Source of the DNA: Oxyruncus cristatus
Taxonomy: Eukaryota; Chordata; Aves; Passeriformes; Cotingidae
Assembly (NCBI GenBank): GCA_013399855.1
Contig: VXAY01000767.1
Span: 1,472,426 to 1,536,425 of the forward strand
Direction of reading: 5' to 3'
Length of the DNA stretch: 64,000 nt
Shown: in pieces, positions 1 through 11,800 of the stretch
How positions within the stretch are numbered: the stretch's first letter is position 1
How the letters are laid out: every line of letters begins with the position of its first letter
The notes under the pieces: model-generated
Told to the model about the DNA's origin: nothing
Database searches by the model: none
The model's input: the letters and a program-made list of their open reading frames with translations, nothing else
Position numbers and translations under genes: made by a program

Positions 1-596
1 TACCAGTCACCTGCCCTGTATCAGCACCCAAGAGTTACACCCAGACAGGAAAGCTCCTCAGAAAGAACAAGCACAGGTTTGCTCACTGATTTCTTTCCAA
101 AATACACCTTCTAGCAAATTCCCAAGGCCAAACTTTTCAGACTTATTTTATATAGTGATGATTTGTAAGAACAAGGGAATTTAAGCTGGTGCAATTTCAG
201 CCTCTTCTGCCAAATATATACAGTACATGACTGAGAATGAAACCTCCCTTTCCCACAGCCAGGGCCCAGCAACAGCACAAAGTGATATATAATTTCATTT
301 CCTCGAAACAACAACAATACAAAAAAAAAAAAAAANNNNNNNNNNNNNNNNNNNNNNNNNNNAAAAAACACAGAAGAGAATTATTAAAAATATAAAATGA
401 ATTAAACAATCACAAATCGTAGAAGAATGCAAAATCTTCAGCATATGCTAGAAGAGAATGACATCAAGAAGAGGTCCATAAAGAAGACACATAAAAATTG
501 CCATTTAAAGCTCATTCTCTGTGGTGCTGCCAGGCCGAGCCAGTGCTCTGCCCCACAAATCCTCTGGGGATGAACCAGAAGCCAAAGCCCCCTTAC
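1..596. other. THSD7B intron 3' of the exon, with an assembly gap
   Basis: This is non-coding sequence on the downstream side of the minus-strand exon. It is AT-rich, with short uninformative reading frames that partly run through the N gap. No exon with TSP1 cysteine spacing is visible. Apart from the donor site and the gap I see nothing identifiable. Confidence 0.75.
336..362. other. Assembly gap (27 N) inside a poly-A run
   Basis: A run of 27 N sits between 15 A on the left and six A on the right, so the gap probably replaces an unresolved A homopolymer. Reading frames crossing it are not meaningful. Confidence 0.98.
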
Positions 597-599
597 CTG
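590..599 (-). other. THSD7B: Splice donor of the THSD7B exon
   Basis: On the minus strand the exon ends CTCAG and is followed by GTAAGG, close to the consensus donor, with GT at 596-595. The exon leaves an incomplete codon AG-. Reading into the intron gives Arg, but a pyrimidine at the start of the next exon would give Ser, which I recall in the human protein. The homology to the family stops here. Confidence 0.92.
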
Positions 600-1392
600 A
601 GCGCTGCCTGTTTTCCATCGCTCCTTACACACCTGACCTGCCTGGTTTGGTAGCCGATCTCCACCTCCCCGGCATGGTGGTGGCGTTTAGAGCCATGAAA
701 TCCAGGCTTGCTTCGCTCTCCAGAGTCCGAACCCAAATCCCGCATATTCCTCCCGGCCAGCTCGAGGTCTTTAGGGTGGGGCAGCCGGCATTCGCCCCAC
801 GAGCCCACGCGGAGGCTGTAGGTGTGCTCCTCCTCCCCGAGGGGACAGGCAGGAGCTGCACAGGCTCTGGATTCCGTGAGATTCGGGCACGGGGCACCCC
901 CGTAGAGAGGGGGAGCGATGACGGCCCGCGTCCGGTGCTGCAAACTCCTGGCGCAGTGTGTGCCGCACTCGGACCAGCCGGAGAACTCGGACACGACGCA
1001 GTCCCGCGGGCAGGGCACCAGGCAGGCTTGCTCGGCCGGCGGCTGTGGTGTGAAATACTCACATATTTCGCTGGCAACCACGGTCCTGTTGAGTCTCTGG
1101 AGGCAGCGCACGCTCCGGCGCTGCAGCCCGTGCTGTGCGGTGACACAGGCCTCGGCTCCCGCCTCAGCTCCAGCGGCGGAGACCAGCCCACACCTGTCCC
1201 ATCCCGAAACTTCCCACTCGAACAGCTCCAGGTGCCAGTCGCAGACCTTAAAGCACCTCCTCTGGCTCTCGGGTTTGTGCTGCTGGTCGCAGTTGGCGTG
1301 GTACGTCGTCCAGCCCTCCGCGTGGGTGCACCAGACGGCCCGGCTTCGGAGGCCCCCTGAGCCGCAGTCACCGACACACCGGCCCCAGTGAC
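597..1392 (-). CDS. THSD7B: THSD7B internal coding exon (N-terminal TSP1 repeats)
   Basis: This is one internal exon of a thrombospondin type-1 domain-containing 7 protein, part of a large cysteine-rich ectodomain. The 796-bp exon encodes 264 whole codons plus two split ones (phase 1 in, phase 2 out). Numbering from the split Gly, TSP1-like units start near residues 1, 57, 132 and 192. Each opens with a W-x-x-C motif (W3/C6, W65/C68, W140/C143, W199/C202), and the fourth continues into the next exon. Two N-glycosylation sequons are visible, NRT near 102 and NLT near 171. The blocks AECVTAQHGLQ-like, PCPRDCVVSEF, LQHRTRAVIAPP and IGYQTRQVRC match what I recall of THSD7B better than THSD7A, which has a Lys/Arg-rich stretch where this protein reads HPKDLELAGR. 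The upstream signal-peptide exon and all downstream exons are missing here. The exon is GC-rich compared with its AT-rich surroundings. The reading frame is intact, so this looks like a functional gene. Confidence 0.95.
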
Positions 1393-1412
1393 CTGCAAGA
1401 GAAGGGGTGTTG
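1393..1412 (-). other. THSD7B: Splice acceptor of the THSD7B exon
   Basis: Read on the minus strand, a pyrimidine-rich tract (ccccttctcttgcag) ends in AG at 1394-1393, directly before the Gly-His-Trp-Gly-Arg-Cys start of the first TSP1 repeat. The protein homology starts at the same point, which fixes the boundary. The first codon is split 1/2, so the upstream exon supplies one base, which should be G if Gly is kept. Confidence 0.92.
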
Positions 1413-1471
1413 AGAAATGCCATGCAGTGCTCCTCCCACGGATCTGTCCTGATGCCGAAGAGCGGATCAGA

Positions 1472-1750
1472 GAACCACGGAATCACAGGACGGTTTGAGT
1501 TGGAGGGGACCTTAAAGCTCATCCCGTGCCAAACCCCTGCCATGGGCAGGGACACCTTCCACTAGCCCAGGTTGCTCAGAATCCCATCTGACCTGGCCTT
1601 TAACACTTCCAAGGATGGGGCAGACATAGCGTCTGTGGGCAATCTGTGCCAGCGCCTCACCAACCTCACAGCAGAGAATTTCTTCCTAACACCTCATCTA
1701 AATCTCTCCTCTTTTAGTTTAAAACCATTCCCCCTTGTCCTATCACATGT
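1472..1750 (-). mobile_element. CR1 LINE 3' fragment
   Basis: The segment starts with a CR1 3' tail in reverse orientation (gaatcacaggacggtttgag-like) and continues through the typical CR1 3' end: ggaccttaaagctcatcc, ccatgggcagggacaccttc, ttgctcagaatccc, ggcaatctgtgccagcgcctcacc and a late pyrimidine-rich section ending near cttgtcctatcacatgt. It is 5'-truncated, as CR1 copies usually are, has no intact reverse transcriptase, and is moderately diverged. It lies in the same orientation as THSD7B, 80 bp upstream of the exon. Confidence 0.93.
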
Positions 1751-4700
1751 AAAAAAATATAAACTGTATATAAAATATAAACCATACCCTGCCATATATT
1801 AAAAAGTAAATAACTGCCAGCTGGTCCCTAAACTTGGTTAAATGCTTCCCAAAGGCTGCGAGACATTTCTCCTCTCAGTGTACTCGCATCACTAAACTGC
1901 TTGGAGAAACTTGGGGGAAAAAGAAAAGCTCCACAACACTTCAAATTAAAGGCAAGCCAGGCACATTTCTGTAGGAGTAAAATTCCTCCCAAAGCCTCAG
2001 GAAATATGACTACTTAATTTTACTTGTACAAATTAATATAAAACTGATCATAAAAGAACACTAAGCTAATAGGAAAGTCGAGCTAGATAAGAGAAAAACA
2101 GTCTTAATAGAGCAATTAGTTAATGGAATAAACTGCACTGCGAAGCAGCTGAATCATCATCTGAAGGGATAAAACGATGTGGTTAAATATATGAAAGTAA
2201 GAGCATATTCCTGACAGGAGTTTGAAACGGAGGAAGTGACTTGGCATGGTGCTGCAGGATGGGTCCCACAGGGCGCTGCTCCGAGAGCGGAGCCCGACGG
2301 CAGAAAAGGCACCTCACGTGCATGGACTTCAAATCACCCTCAAGGTACATTGAGCAAGTAATTTCCACTTGCAGGATGTGGCACTATAAGAGGTGGTTAA
2401 GCCAGTCATTCAGGAAGAGAAATTAAACCAAAATAAAATCCAGCAACGTAATTTTCAGTTCTGGAGCACGTGAACATACATGTGTAATCGTATGAATCTT
2501 ACACGAGGATTTGCAAGAGAACACAATCAGACAAGGCTAAATAGAAAGATTTGTCTATGAAAATATTATTCGATAAAAACCTACCAAGTCAAAAAAATAA
2601 TGAGGTCTATAAAGTACAAAATTGCTGGCAAACTTGAAGAGCAAAGGTAGAGAAAAGCACTCAGGCCGAATCTTAACTATTAAAGGGATTTTGATGATCA
2701 TCTCAAGGGGGTCTCATCTCATTCCTAACTTTAAAAACTTTCCAATACCTCATAAAAGAGCCATTTTGCTCAGTACAAAACCTGCATACATAATTCTTGC
2801 TTGAAAATACTCTGAAACTGCCTTATCTCTTTTATTTTTTCAAGGCAGAAAATGAACTTGCAACAAATGAGTCGATTTATATTAAGCAATGCTACGCTAG
2901 TCAATTTTTTTAAAAATTGATTTTAAAACTACCGGAATCAGTTACATGCTCACACTACAAAACCCAACGCACATAAAACCCAAAAGCAGTCCCATAACAG
3001 CTGCAGTTGTAATCCCAGGTATTTCATTCAGCCGATGGCGGTTTCATTGGCAATCCCGTTGTTCTTTCTCCATGAATAGAGGAGTTGATCCTCCAGAGCC
3101 AGGGGCTTGACATTGTATAATGAAAAATGAAAATAAATAAATAAAAATGCCTGATTTTTTTTTTTTTCATTGTTAAGAAAGGAGGAAAAGTAACTAGAAA
3201 CTGGATACAGCTGAGCTTCTCCTCCAACAGATCCCATGCTATTGCCATGTCCCTCCTGTGGGAGCTCCTCCTGCCCCATCCTCCAGGCCAGGGCTGCAGC
3301 TCTGCCCTCAGTCAGGCACCTTCTGCCTTGGTGGACAGGCTGAGGCAAGAGGGCTTTGCAGATCCCTCAGGGTTTAGACAGCTCCAGCTTTTGCTGAGCC
3401 CTTTAGGATACGTGAAAAATATCTTTGTGCCTTTTATGCCTCCGTCTCACATCAAAAGCCATCAGCCCAAGGTAAGGGCTCAGCTGTGACACGTATCTTG
3501 AATGGGAAAAGGGAGCATCACACCCTAGTGGGCTCTACAAGCTGTCCTACACTAAGGACAGGCTTTCAACAGAATCTGATGTGCTTAAAAACTGAATATT
3601 AAAAAAAAAAATCCTTAAATATGCTTCTGAAGCTCAGTTACAGCAAAAGGTCCACTGACGACTGAAACGTTCGTCCTTGATACTTCACCTTGATCCAACA
3701 GAACATTCTTATTCTAACGCCACCAAGGTTCAAAACCAGACATCAGATTATGTATAAACTGGCATCTCCTAAACATAACAGTCGAAATTCAAACCTCAAG
3801 TAGTAGGTGGCTTTTTATCAGCAGAGAAAAGCAACTACCACAAAGATTAAGCATCGCAACCTAATTGTATCATGAGCTTCTTTATTTCTCTGAGGCGCTT
3901 CAGCAAAGGCAGCTGAGTTTTTGGAGATGTGGAAATTTCAGTGCAGGAAAAGCGTGGGTTTCACCAGCTTGTTTTTAAAGCAAAAATTCAAGAATTTATT
4001 GTTTCACTTCAGAACAGTATTTTGTTCATCAATAGGACCTTGAAACGCATTAAACCAATCAAGGATTTACTACCTGTTTCTTACGATAGAAAATTGCATT
4101 AAAAATAGGATTAAACCCCCAGATGGAGTAATACAAGGCAGCTGTAGCAGAGGACTGGCCGAATCTCACTCATCACACCCACCACTGCTCTTTCCCTACT
4201 GCACAGAAATGCTCTCTTTAGTAGTTTTTATACACTTCTGGGTGCTGCTCATGAACTACTCCATGGAACAGCTGCAGATATACCACTCCTCACATTAACA
4301 GGATAGAGAGACAAGCAGCAGAAGCCAGAAGCAAAAAGTGGCCATTATTTAATGTCAGATGTGAATTTAGAATGAAAAATTACCAAAAAAAAAAAAAGTA
4401 AGGAAGGACTCGTAAGTAATTACGCTGTCATTAAACATATTACAATTGGCAATTATTCTCTGGCAAACATGCTGAAAACAGAGCCTGCTCTTGGCATAGC
4501 ATAAAAAAAAAAAAAAAGAAGCACGAAAAAAAGGTTAAAAATCAGATGAAAAACCCGTTACTATAGATTTTTTTCACTTCCTGACTATCTCTTCAGGACG
4601 CAGCAGTAAACTTATCCACAATCTTTCACTGCTTAGCTAAGTATCCTGTTTAGTAGTTAAATAAGGAGAAGAATGTAAATACTTCCTAGTCAATAGCCTG

Positions 4701-5082
4701 TTTTGTAATTAGAATTTAATTCTTTTTAGAAGAGCCATGTTAAATTTACACTTTCCCCAAAATAAATCTGAGTCAATTAAAAGAAACATCTCAGCACAGT
4801 GTGAATAATAATATTAACTACATTAAAAACCCACTGGAATGTAGGCATCAAAAGCCCGAACTTCGGAAACATGCTTTACAACTCCCCATCTAGAATGGGA
4901 GGCCACTGGTAATTTAAGCAGAAACCAAATAAAATGAAATAAATTTCACAGTGATCTGCCTGTAGAAAGTACAAAAAGATGAAGCTAAAGGATAGATCAT
5001 CTGTCTCCTATCTTATGTAACCTAATCAGGTACTGGATGGGTGTTTGAACTCATCACAGCAGGACACAGATGCAAGAAAGGG
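1751..5082. other. Non-coding AT-rich sequence, no recognised feature
   Basis: This stretch holds only short frames without codon-like composition, A runs near 4384-4397 and 4503-4517, and a small near-palindrome of A/T bases near 2902-2919. A GC-richer patch at about 3247-3489 has an 80-codon frame, but no splice context or homology I recognise. I read it as intronic sequence of THSD7B. Confidence 0.6.
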
Positions 5083-5326
5083 ACTGTGGATGTACACGGA
5101 AACAGGGAGACTGCAAGCTGGGTGTAAGAAAAAACTTCATCACTGTGAGGATAACTGTGGGAAGAGGCCGCCCCAAGGGACAGCAGAATTTCATCAGTGG
5201 AGGTTTGCAAGATCTGACTGAACAAAGCCTGGTGTGAATTCGATGCTGAACCAGCTCTGTGCAGGAGGTTCAACCAGACAACCTCCCGTGGTCCTTTCTG
5301 ACCTGAACTACTCTGTGTGGGAGCAT
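5083..5326 (+). mobile_element. Old CR1 LINE 3' fragment
   Basis: In plus orientation the segment shows the layout of a CR1 3' end: an aaaaaacttcatcactgtgagg block, a gtggaggtttgcaagatctgac block, then ggttcaaccagacaacctcc and a final gtcctttctgacctgaactactctgtg. It has more mismatches and small indels than the other CR1 fragments here, so it is probably older. No coding capacity remains. The left edge is approximate. Confidence 0.8.
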
Positions 5327-8300
5327 CTAAATGAAAGCAAGGCCTTGTCCAACAGGATGCCAAGAAAAGCTTTTCCCTAATAAATACCACCAAGATCTGC
5401 AAAGTACCAAGGGATGTGCAACAGCACAAATAAGTCCGCTAGTCAACCAAGGAGAAGTTCAATTAATCACCATTTCCAAAAATGAGAAGTCAAACAAAAC
5501 TTGCTCGGCTTGCACAAAAATTGTAACAGACAGTGGGGTGTCTTTGTTTACAGAAAACTGAGAACAAAGACATCCTACTATTTCTTACAGAACATCTATA
5601 ACACTACAAGTAAAGACATGAAAGGGATTAATAAATCAAGACAATCTATTAAAGAAAAACTATACATTGTTCTGTTTGCCATCCTTTATCAGCCAGAAAG
5701 AGTACTGTACTATCATCCCACACAGCTTCTCTAATCCCTTTCAAAACATGCAGTACCACAGCAATTGTAGTTTATTTGATGCAGTGCACACTCATCTGCT
5801 TTTCCTGCCTGCAAGACCTACCCACAGCTACACCATGATTATGTCTGAAAGGATGCAGTGACATCTGCTCTCTGCCACAGGTCACACACACCTAAGGCAA
5901 GCAGGGTATACAGACAATAATTACATCTTACAGACAAAACAAAACACCACTAAACATCAAAATTAGATGAGGAATCCCAATAAGATCTGCTTAGTAAGTA
6001 TGTTATTGCTTAATAAGGCTTTCCAGACTAATTATGCTCTGGTTATTGTGACACTTAGTTTAACCCTAACCATTCCACCATTGGGGAATTCATTCAAGAG
6101 TCAGCATCTTCCACAATGATTCTGTCCCTGATGCTATGTACTGATTTTCAAACTTAGGACAAGATCAGCAATCAGTAAAATAGAATACTGTGTTAGCAAT
6201 TTGTATCAGGTAATAGATATGTTCACTTTTGATACATAAAACAGTAAAGGAACACTGAAAAAATTAATGGACTAACACTGGAATAGTCCTGTTTTCTACC
6301 TCTTTTTACCTTCTCTTCCAGTTTAAGTATCAAATTTAGGACCAATTGCTCTAGACCTTAACAATTTGTTTTTAAACAGAATCTCCTAATTCTTATACAT
6401 CATTAACAGAGACGTACAACTTCATTAATCCCTGACCGAGGAGTAACTCCACCAGAGGTGATGTAACTCCACAATATCACTGCAGTGTCCACTTTAATTG
6501 AATATTTCTGCTTAAAACATCATATAACCCCTCTGGATGTCATTCCAGCACCCTTCCACCAGAGCATGGTCATGGGAAATGCAAAGCTCCAACTCGGCTT
6601 TTACAACTGACTCGGAGAACAGGAGAGCTTTATTCCTGATGACACTACAGCTAATTAATCTTGATTATTAGTAATGAAGGCAAAACGTAAATTCTACTGA
6701 ATATGTTTCCTCAGAATAATATGTTGTTTTATGAGAAGTTTTTTATGAGATTTATGTAATTTTAATGTAATTTTATGAGAATTATGCATGTTTTATGAGA
6801 CTTGGACACACATTTCTTTATTATGAACCAAACTCTTAAAGATCACGATTCAAAGACATACAGTATTATGCCAAGAAAAATAACTCAAAAGATTCAGGCA
6901 AAGATCTTAAAGTCAAATCTTTTTTTGCAGGCTAAAATCTTTGGGACCAGGTCTGTACAGAGGCTAGGACACCAGATCTGACATGTCTCAGTATTTTATA
7001 GTGCAAAGTAATGTTGTATCGCTGTAGTTGGCAGAACTGCCCACTCCCTCCTGTCTCCTTGCCCTTCATCTACTGCCACATCTCAGCCAAAACACAGCTC
7101 TTTTTTCCTTTCCTTTTTTTCCTGTCTCAATTATTTTTCTATTTATTATGAACAGCAATTTATTAAACCCCTTTGTACTACAATCTGTATGAAAGATTCC
7201 ATACAAAAGACTATTGTTCTATCTGCAGTGTGTCACACAGGGCATATAAAATTCCTCTGATTCCTGGGATTAATTTTAAATACTTGCAGCACTTTTTTAA
7301 ACTTTCATGACCTGCACAAATGAGCAATTCAGCAGCTTAGTTATTCATCTTATTTTAGATCTAAATAAATGTGAAGTTTAGTGACTTAAAGCCATGCTGC
7401 AGTTTGTTCCAATTTTACATTTCAGGCTTTTCCCTTATTATCCACATGCTGTAACACTCAAGACACACTCCAGCAAGAAAGACATTCTGCAGCAGACTGT
7501 AATGAACAGTGCTGTTTATGAAAATGCAGTGATTTACTAACCCCTCAGCACTGGAAGGCAGGACTTCCCAATATTAGGCACTAATGTAAACGGCATTAGC
7601 TGAGCTACTCAATCATGTGCCCACACCCTGGAGACAGCCCAGGGAAAAATATTCTTTTCTTTCAACTCTCAGTTCAAAAATAGAAAAAAAAAATAGAAAA
7701 ACCCCACACATTCCAAAACATCTCTGAAATGCTCATCCAACACATTTTGAGGGTTTGTGAGACCAGATCTCTTGCCTTGATAGCAGCGGGTGTTAGGAGA
7801 TAAGGCCATAATATATGTAGACTTATGCATTCCATAGAAACAAAAAGAATTAGTAGGTGTTGTCTATTTATCTGTCCATCAGCAGATTACAACTAGGAGT
7901 AAACTAGAAGTAATGCACACGAGATTAAAAACACCTCAATACTGGATTATAGACAGCTATAATCACACTCTGGCCTTTTCAAACAGCTCTGAAAACCAAC
8001 TCCTTCTATAACATAACAGCTTTTATGAGATGTTTGTAAACACCATCTTCAGAGAAAAAGAAATGTTTCTTCAGTCACTCCTCTCTGAGTTTGGGTCCTA
8101 TAATCCCCAACAGGAACTGTTATTTCCCCGAATCAACACAACACAGGTTATGCAGCATCTCCTATAACACAAACCACCAGTTTACCAGTGGGGACCAGGG
8201 GAAAAACATGAGCATTGCTGGACACCCATCTCAGCAACACCTTCTTCTGATCCCCAGCCTCCCCTCTACTCAAACCTTCTCCCAGGCCCACAGGAAAGCT

Positions 8301-8668
8301 CAAATCCCTTCAAGCACAGTCAAGCAAGAAGTCAAGGAGGTCTATGCTGACATTTTCAAGGAAGCAGAAGGAAACTTGAGATATTTGTGAATGGGGTTAT
8401 TTCTTATTTTCCTCCAGGAACTGGGAGATTCAGAAGGTCCTTAAACCTTCTGCATTAACACCAGCAAGCCTTGCACAGGGCTTTTTCTGTTTTTCCGTAT
8501 TCTGGCTTCCCCCCATTGCCCTTCACACAGGTAAGATATTTTTCCAGCATGGAAAGCCCTGTTTTCACCCAGGTCCATCTTCTGCTGACAGTCCAGCTGG
8601 GATACACTCAGCTCTGTAAGAGAGAGCCTCATCCACAACAAACCTCAGCAAACAACATCAAGATCAGA
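5327..8668. other. Non-coding AT-rich sequence
   Basis: I see no gene. The stretch contains the TTTTATGAGA cluster described separately (6727-6800) and otherwise unique-looking, AT-rich sequence with short chance frames. A 99-codon plus-strand frame at 8091-8390 has no recognisable domain and no convincing splice sites. Confidence 0.6.
6727..6800 (+). repeat. Four interspersed copies of TTTTATGAGA
   Basis: The 10-mer TTTTATGAGA occurs exactly at 6727-6736, 6741-6750, 6771-6780 and 6791-6800, separated by AT-rich spacers of 4, 20 and 10 bp. It looks like a degenerate minisatellite rather than a transposon. Confidence 0.8.
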
Positions 8669-8864
8669 CAATCATGGAATGGTTTGGGTTGGAAAGGACC
8701 TGAAACACCATCTAGTCCAAGACCCTGCGGTGGGCAGGGACACCTTTCACTAGCCCGGGTTGCTCCAAGCCCTATCCAACCTGGCCTGGAACACTTCCAG
8801 AGAAGGGGCAGCCACAGCTTCTCCGGGCAACCTGTGCCAGGGCCTCCCCACCCTCACAGTGAAG
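8669..8864 (-). mobile_element. CR1 LINE 3' fragment
   Basis: A reverse-oriented CR1 tail (aatcatggaatggtttgggt) is followed by ggaaaggacctgaaacaccatctag, gggcagggacacctttcactagc, ttgctccaagccctatccaacc, cacttccagagaaggggcagcc and caacctgtgccagggcctcc, then stops. Only about 200 bp of the 3' end is present, with no ORF. It shows fewer differences from the common avian CR1 3' consensus than the 5.1 kb copy. Confidence 0.94.
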
Positions 8865-11800
8865 ATTCAGTGACGGCAGAGAAGATTGGCACTAATGGAC
8901 TCCTCAGGGAATCACAGCAGGAAAATCGCTGCCAAAGGTTCGCTGCTCTGAGACAGGCCCCAGGTGGGACAGCTGGGGGGAAGCACTGGCAGTGGTTCAA
9001 CATCTGCTTGCTATTCCAGCTCCAAGACACAAAGAGAATTCTTATTTTAGTTCTGCAATAATTCATTACCTGGCGAACAGCAAAGATAGAGACCAATGCT
9101 TCTTCCAAACCGTGACAACCGCGGCTTCTAATTTTCTTACTCTTTCATGAAGCTTAAATTATGTTTGTTCATTGAAATAATAGCAAAATAAACAAATTGT
9201 TTCAGAGAAAAAGTTGTGAAATAATACAGCGATCTGCACACCTGCAAAACCTTTCTGAAGTATCCAAATTTACTTCCCATGCACACAATCACAGAAATAG
9301 GTGCATCCCCCTCCAGACATCATTTTAAGGGAGAACTATAATTTTTCTGCTCAGCTTCAAACTATTCCCAGCTTACAAATTTTATAACTCACAACAGCCC
9401 AGAAGCCAACATATGTTTCCAGCTACTACAGCAATCAATATGCCATGGTAAAGGAATCGGAATCCAGAGTTGCACACTAAGTCTGGCTGGCGTTGAACAC
9501 TGGAATTACATTCCCTGTCCCTCAGCCTCTTCCAGAGCTGATGTGCCCACACCCACAGATGTCCTGCTACCTTGGATGTTCTTCACCTCTGGTGAGCCCC
9601 AGTTAGGGCAGACCCTCTCCCTTGCTCTGAGGCAGAAGTGGGGCTGCCCAAAGCTCTTGGAACAGAAAAGGCAGATGGGTAAAATACAGACACCACATAC
9701 CTCTAGACAAATACCTTCTCAACCATATGGGCCAGCCACTCATTATTCTTAACAAACACTATAGAAGAGCTATACAATGGGCAGGAGTCCCATGGTGCCC
9801 TACTGCTGCTAATTAGTATTTCTGCAAAGATGGAGAACACCTATGATAACAATTGCCTGGCAACAGCATAATTAATTCATGTGAAAAGCACTATTTTTAA
9901 ATATGTGTGCAACCAATTTTATAAAAACTGGACAGAGGTTATTGTAGAACTCCACAAACTGCTTTTACTGGGCATTTTCCCTTTATTTACAGTTCATTTT
10001 TAATTATCCCCCTTTCAATTATTTATAATTAAATTCCCACTTACCCTGGACACTCTACTCCATATTCTAGGGGAAAAGTGTTTTGGAAAAGCACAATTCA
10101 CTGCATTGTTTGTAAATAGCTGTGGAGGAATAAACCATACAAGCAGCAATGCCAAAATTTGGACTGATAAGTGTTCTCCAGCAGTAAATCAATCTGCTCC
10201 TCTCGCAGACACTGGGAGCACCAGCTGCTGGCAGCAGGAGAGGCTGAGGAACGAGCAGTGGCTCATTAATACAAGAGGGCCAAGGAGTTTAGATTTCCAG
10301 ACAGTGTACTCAGAATCAAGGGCTTTAACATGCAAGTGGTTTACATTTCAGAGAAGAAGGACAGGCATACAGCACATAAAAAAACCAAAACAAAAAACCA
10401 ACAATATCAAAACACCAAACAACAACAACAACAACAAAAAAGCACTAAATCCAATTCACAAAAATTCGATTTGGATGAGGGGAAATAAAATAATTAATGT
10501 AAAAGGAAAGCAAGGACAAAGACATTAATGTCCTAATTGAAAGAAACTCCCATCACATCATGAATTTTGCTTCCTGACTGTGAGGTCCAGAAGAGCAGAA
10601 TAACTGAAATACTTCAGTTTGCACTCAAGGAACATGATCACACTACCTCGTTCAGGCTTGCAGGTGTTAAGATAAGAAAAATCTTAGGTACCCTGTGCCA
10701 AGAATTACAAGATATAAGTAAGCACATCGTATCTGCATGAGTATGTGAAGAAAGAAAAATCTCCATCCCATCTGGAGGCAGATTTTGCCAGGCATCGTTC
10801 CAAACGACTGCACATGCAGGTAAGTGAAAGCAAAATATGGTCAAATTAAGACCTGAACACGCCAGACTGAGATCCAGGGATCTTACGAGGAGGTTGTATT
10901 ATCCCATGGTGCTCCTGAATTTATTTTATTTTAAACTAGACATATTTAGGTGTTGGAGAGCAGGACACGGTACTCAGCTACGCCCCATCCAGCGCAGCAG
11001 CGCTTCTCTTCAAACCCACCTCCCAAACAAGAGCAACAAAACCCTGAATCAGGGAAATAAAGCATTATAACATTAAAAGCTATTTCCTACTAGTTTTACT
11101 TACTAATTTAGTTTTTTCCTATTCCAGCCGTGTTAGATTCTGTGGAGCAAAAGCCAGTACAGCTCTAAGGATGAACAGAGAGGAGAATACTGTGGTTTGG
11201 GCAAAAAATCTGTGTCAGTCCCTTCACTGGAGCCAGTCCTGCAGTGCCAACCCACCAGCCAGGGTGGGAACAGGCACGTTCAAGGGAAGGGACGGGCTTT
11301 GGGTTGCTTTTTTCAACACTTACTCTGCTGAAATAAAGAAAGCTGAAAGTAGAACGTCAGTTCCAGTAATCTAAAGATAGAAGTGTTCAAACATCAAACT
11401 GCACCCTCAAATTACTTGGAGGTCAGTCTTACCAGACCGGTAGATCTTCACTACCTTTGTGGCAGGTGTTTTGCTCATGTTATTCTGAATTTACAGTGGT
11501 TACATATTTCTGAATAGTCTTCAGCTATCACTGAAATCCTAACAGACGTGCACGTTTACTTGTATTTTCACAAGCCTCAGCACAAGGGATAAAATCACCT
11601 CCTTTTAGATGCTGAAACAGCTCAGAATATCTATCCTGGAAATGGTTTCACAAGCACAGCCCCATGTTTCTTTCAAAAGCCACTAAGAGATGTGGCAGGC
11701 AGCATTCGAGTTTTCTGCTGGGGCTGTTTGCTGAGCAGAGATGAACAATTTTGAACTTGGAAATCCGGTCACTGTTGCCATAAAAGACATTGCACTCTGA

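Noticed and set aside
521..1360. Long plus-strand open frame of 279 codons
   Set aside because: It is antisense to the THSD7B exon, has no recognisable domain, and is explained by GC-rich sense codons.
1393..1555. Extension of the THSD7B exon frame upstream with an ATG near 1555
   Set aside because: The frame passes a strong splice acceptor at 1393 and then runs into CR1 sequence. The family homology starts exactly at the acceptor.
3247..3489. A small exon with a GTAAGG donor-like end (caaggtaagg near 3467-3476)
   Set aside because: No matching acceptor, conserved domain or family was recognised, and it is on the strand opposite to THSD7B.
8471..9061. Plus-strand open frame of 196 codons
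   Set aside because: Its middle part is the antisense of a CR1 3' end, which often stays open. No host protein similarity was recognised.
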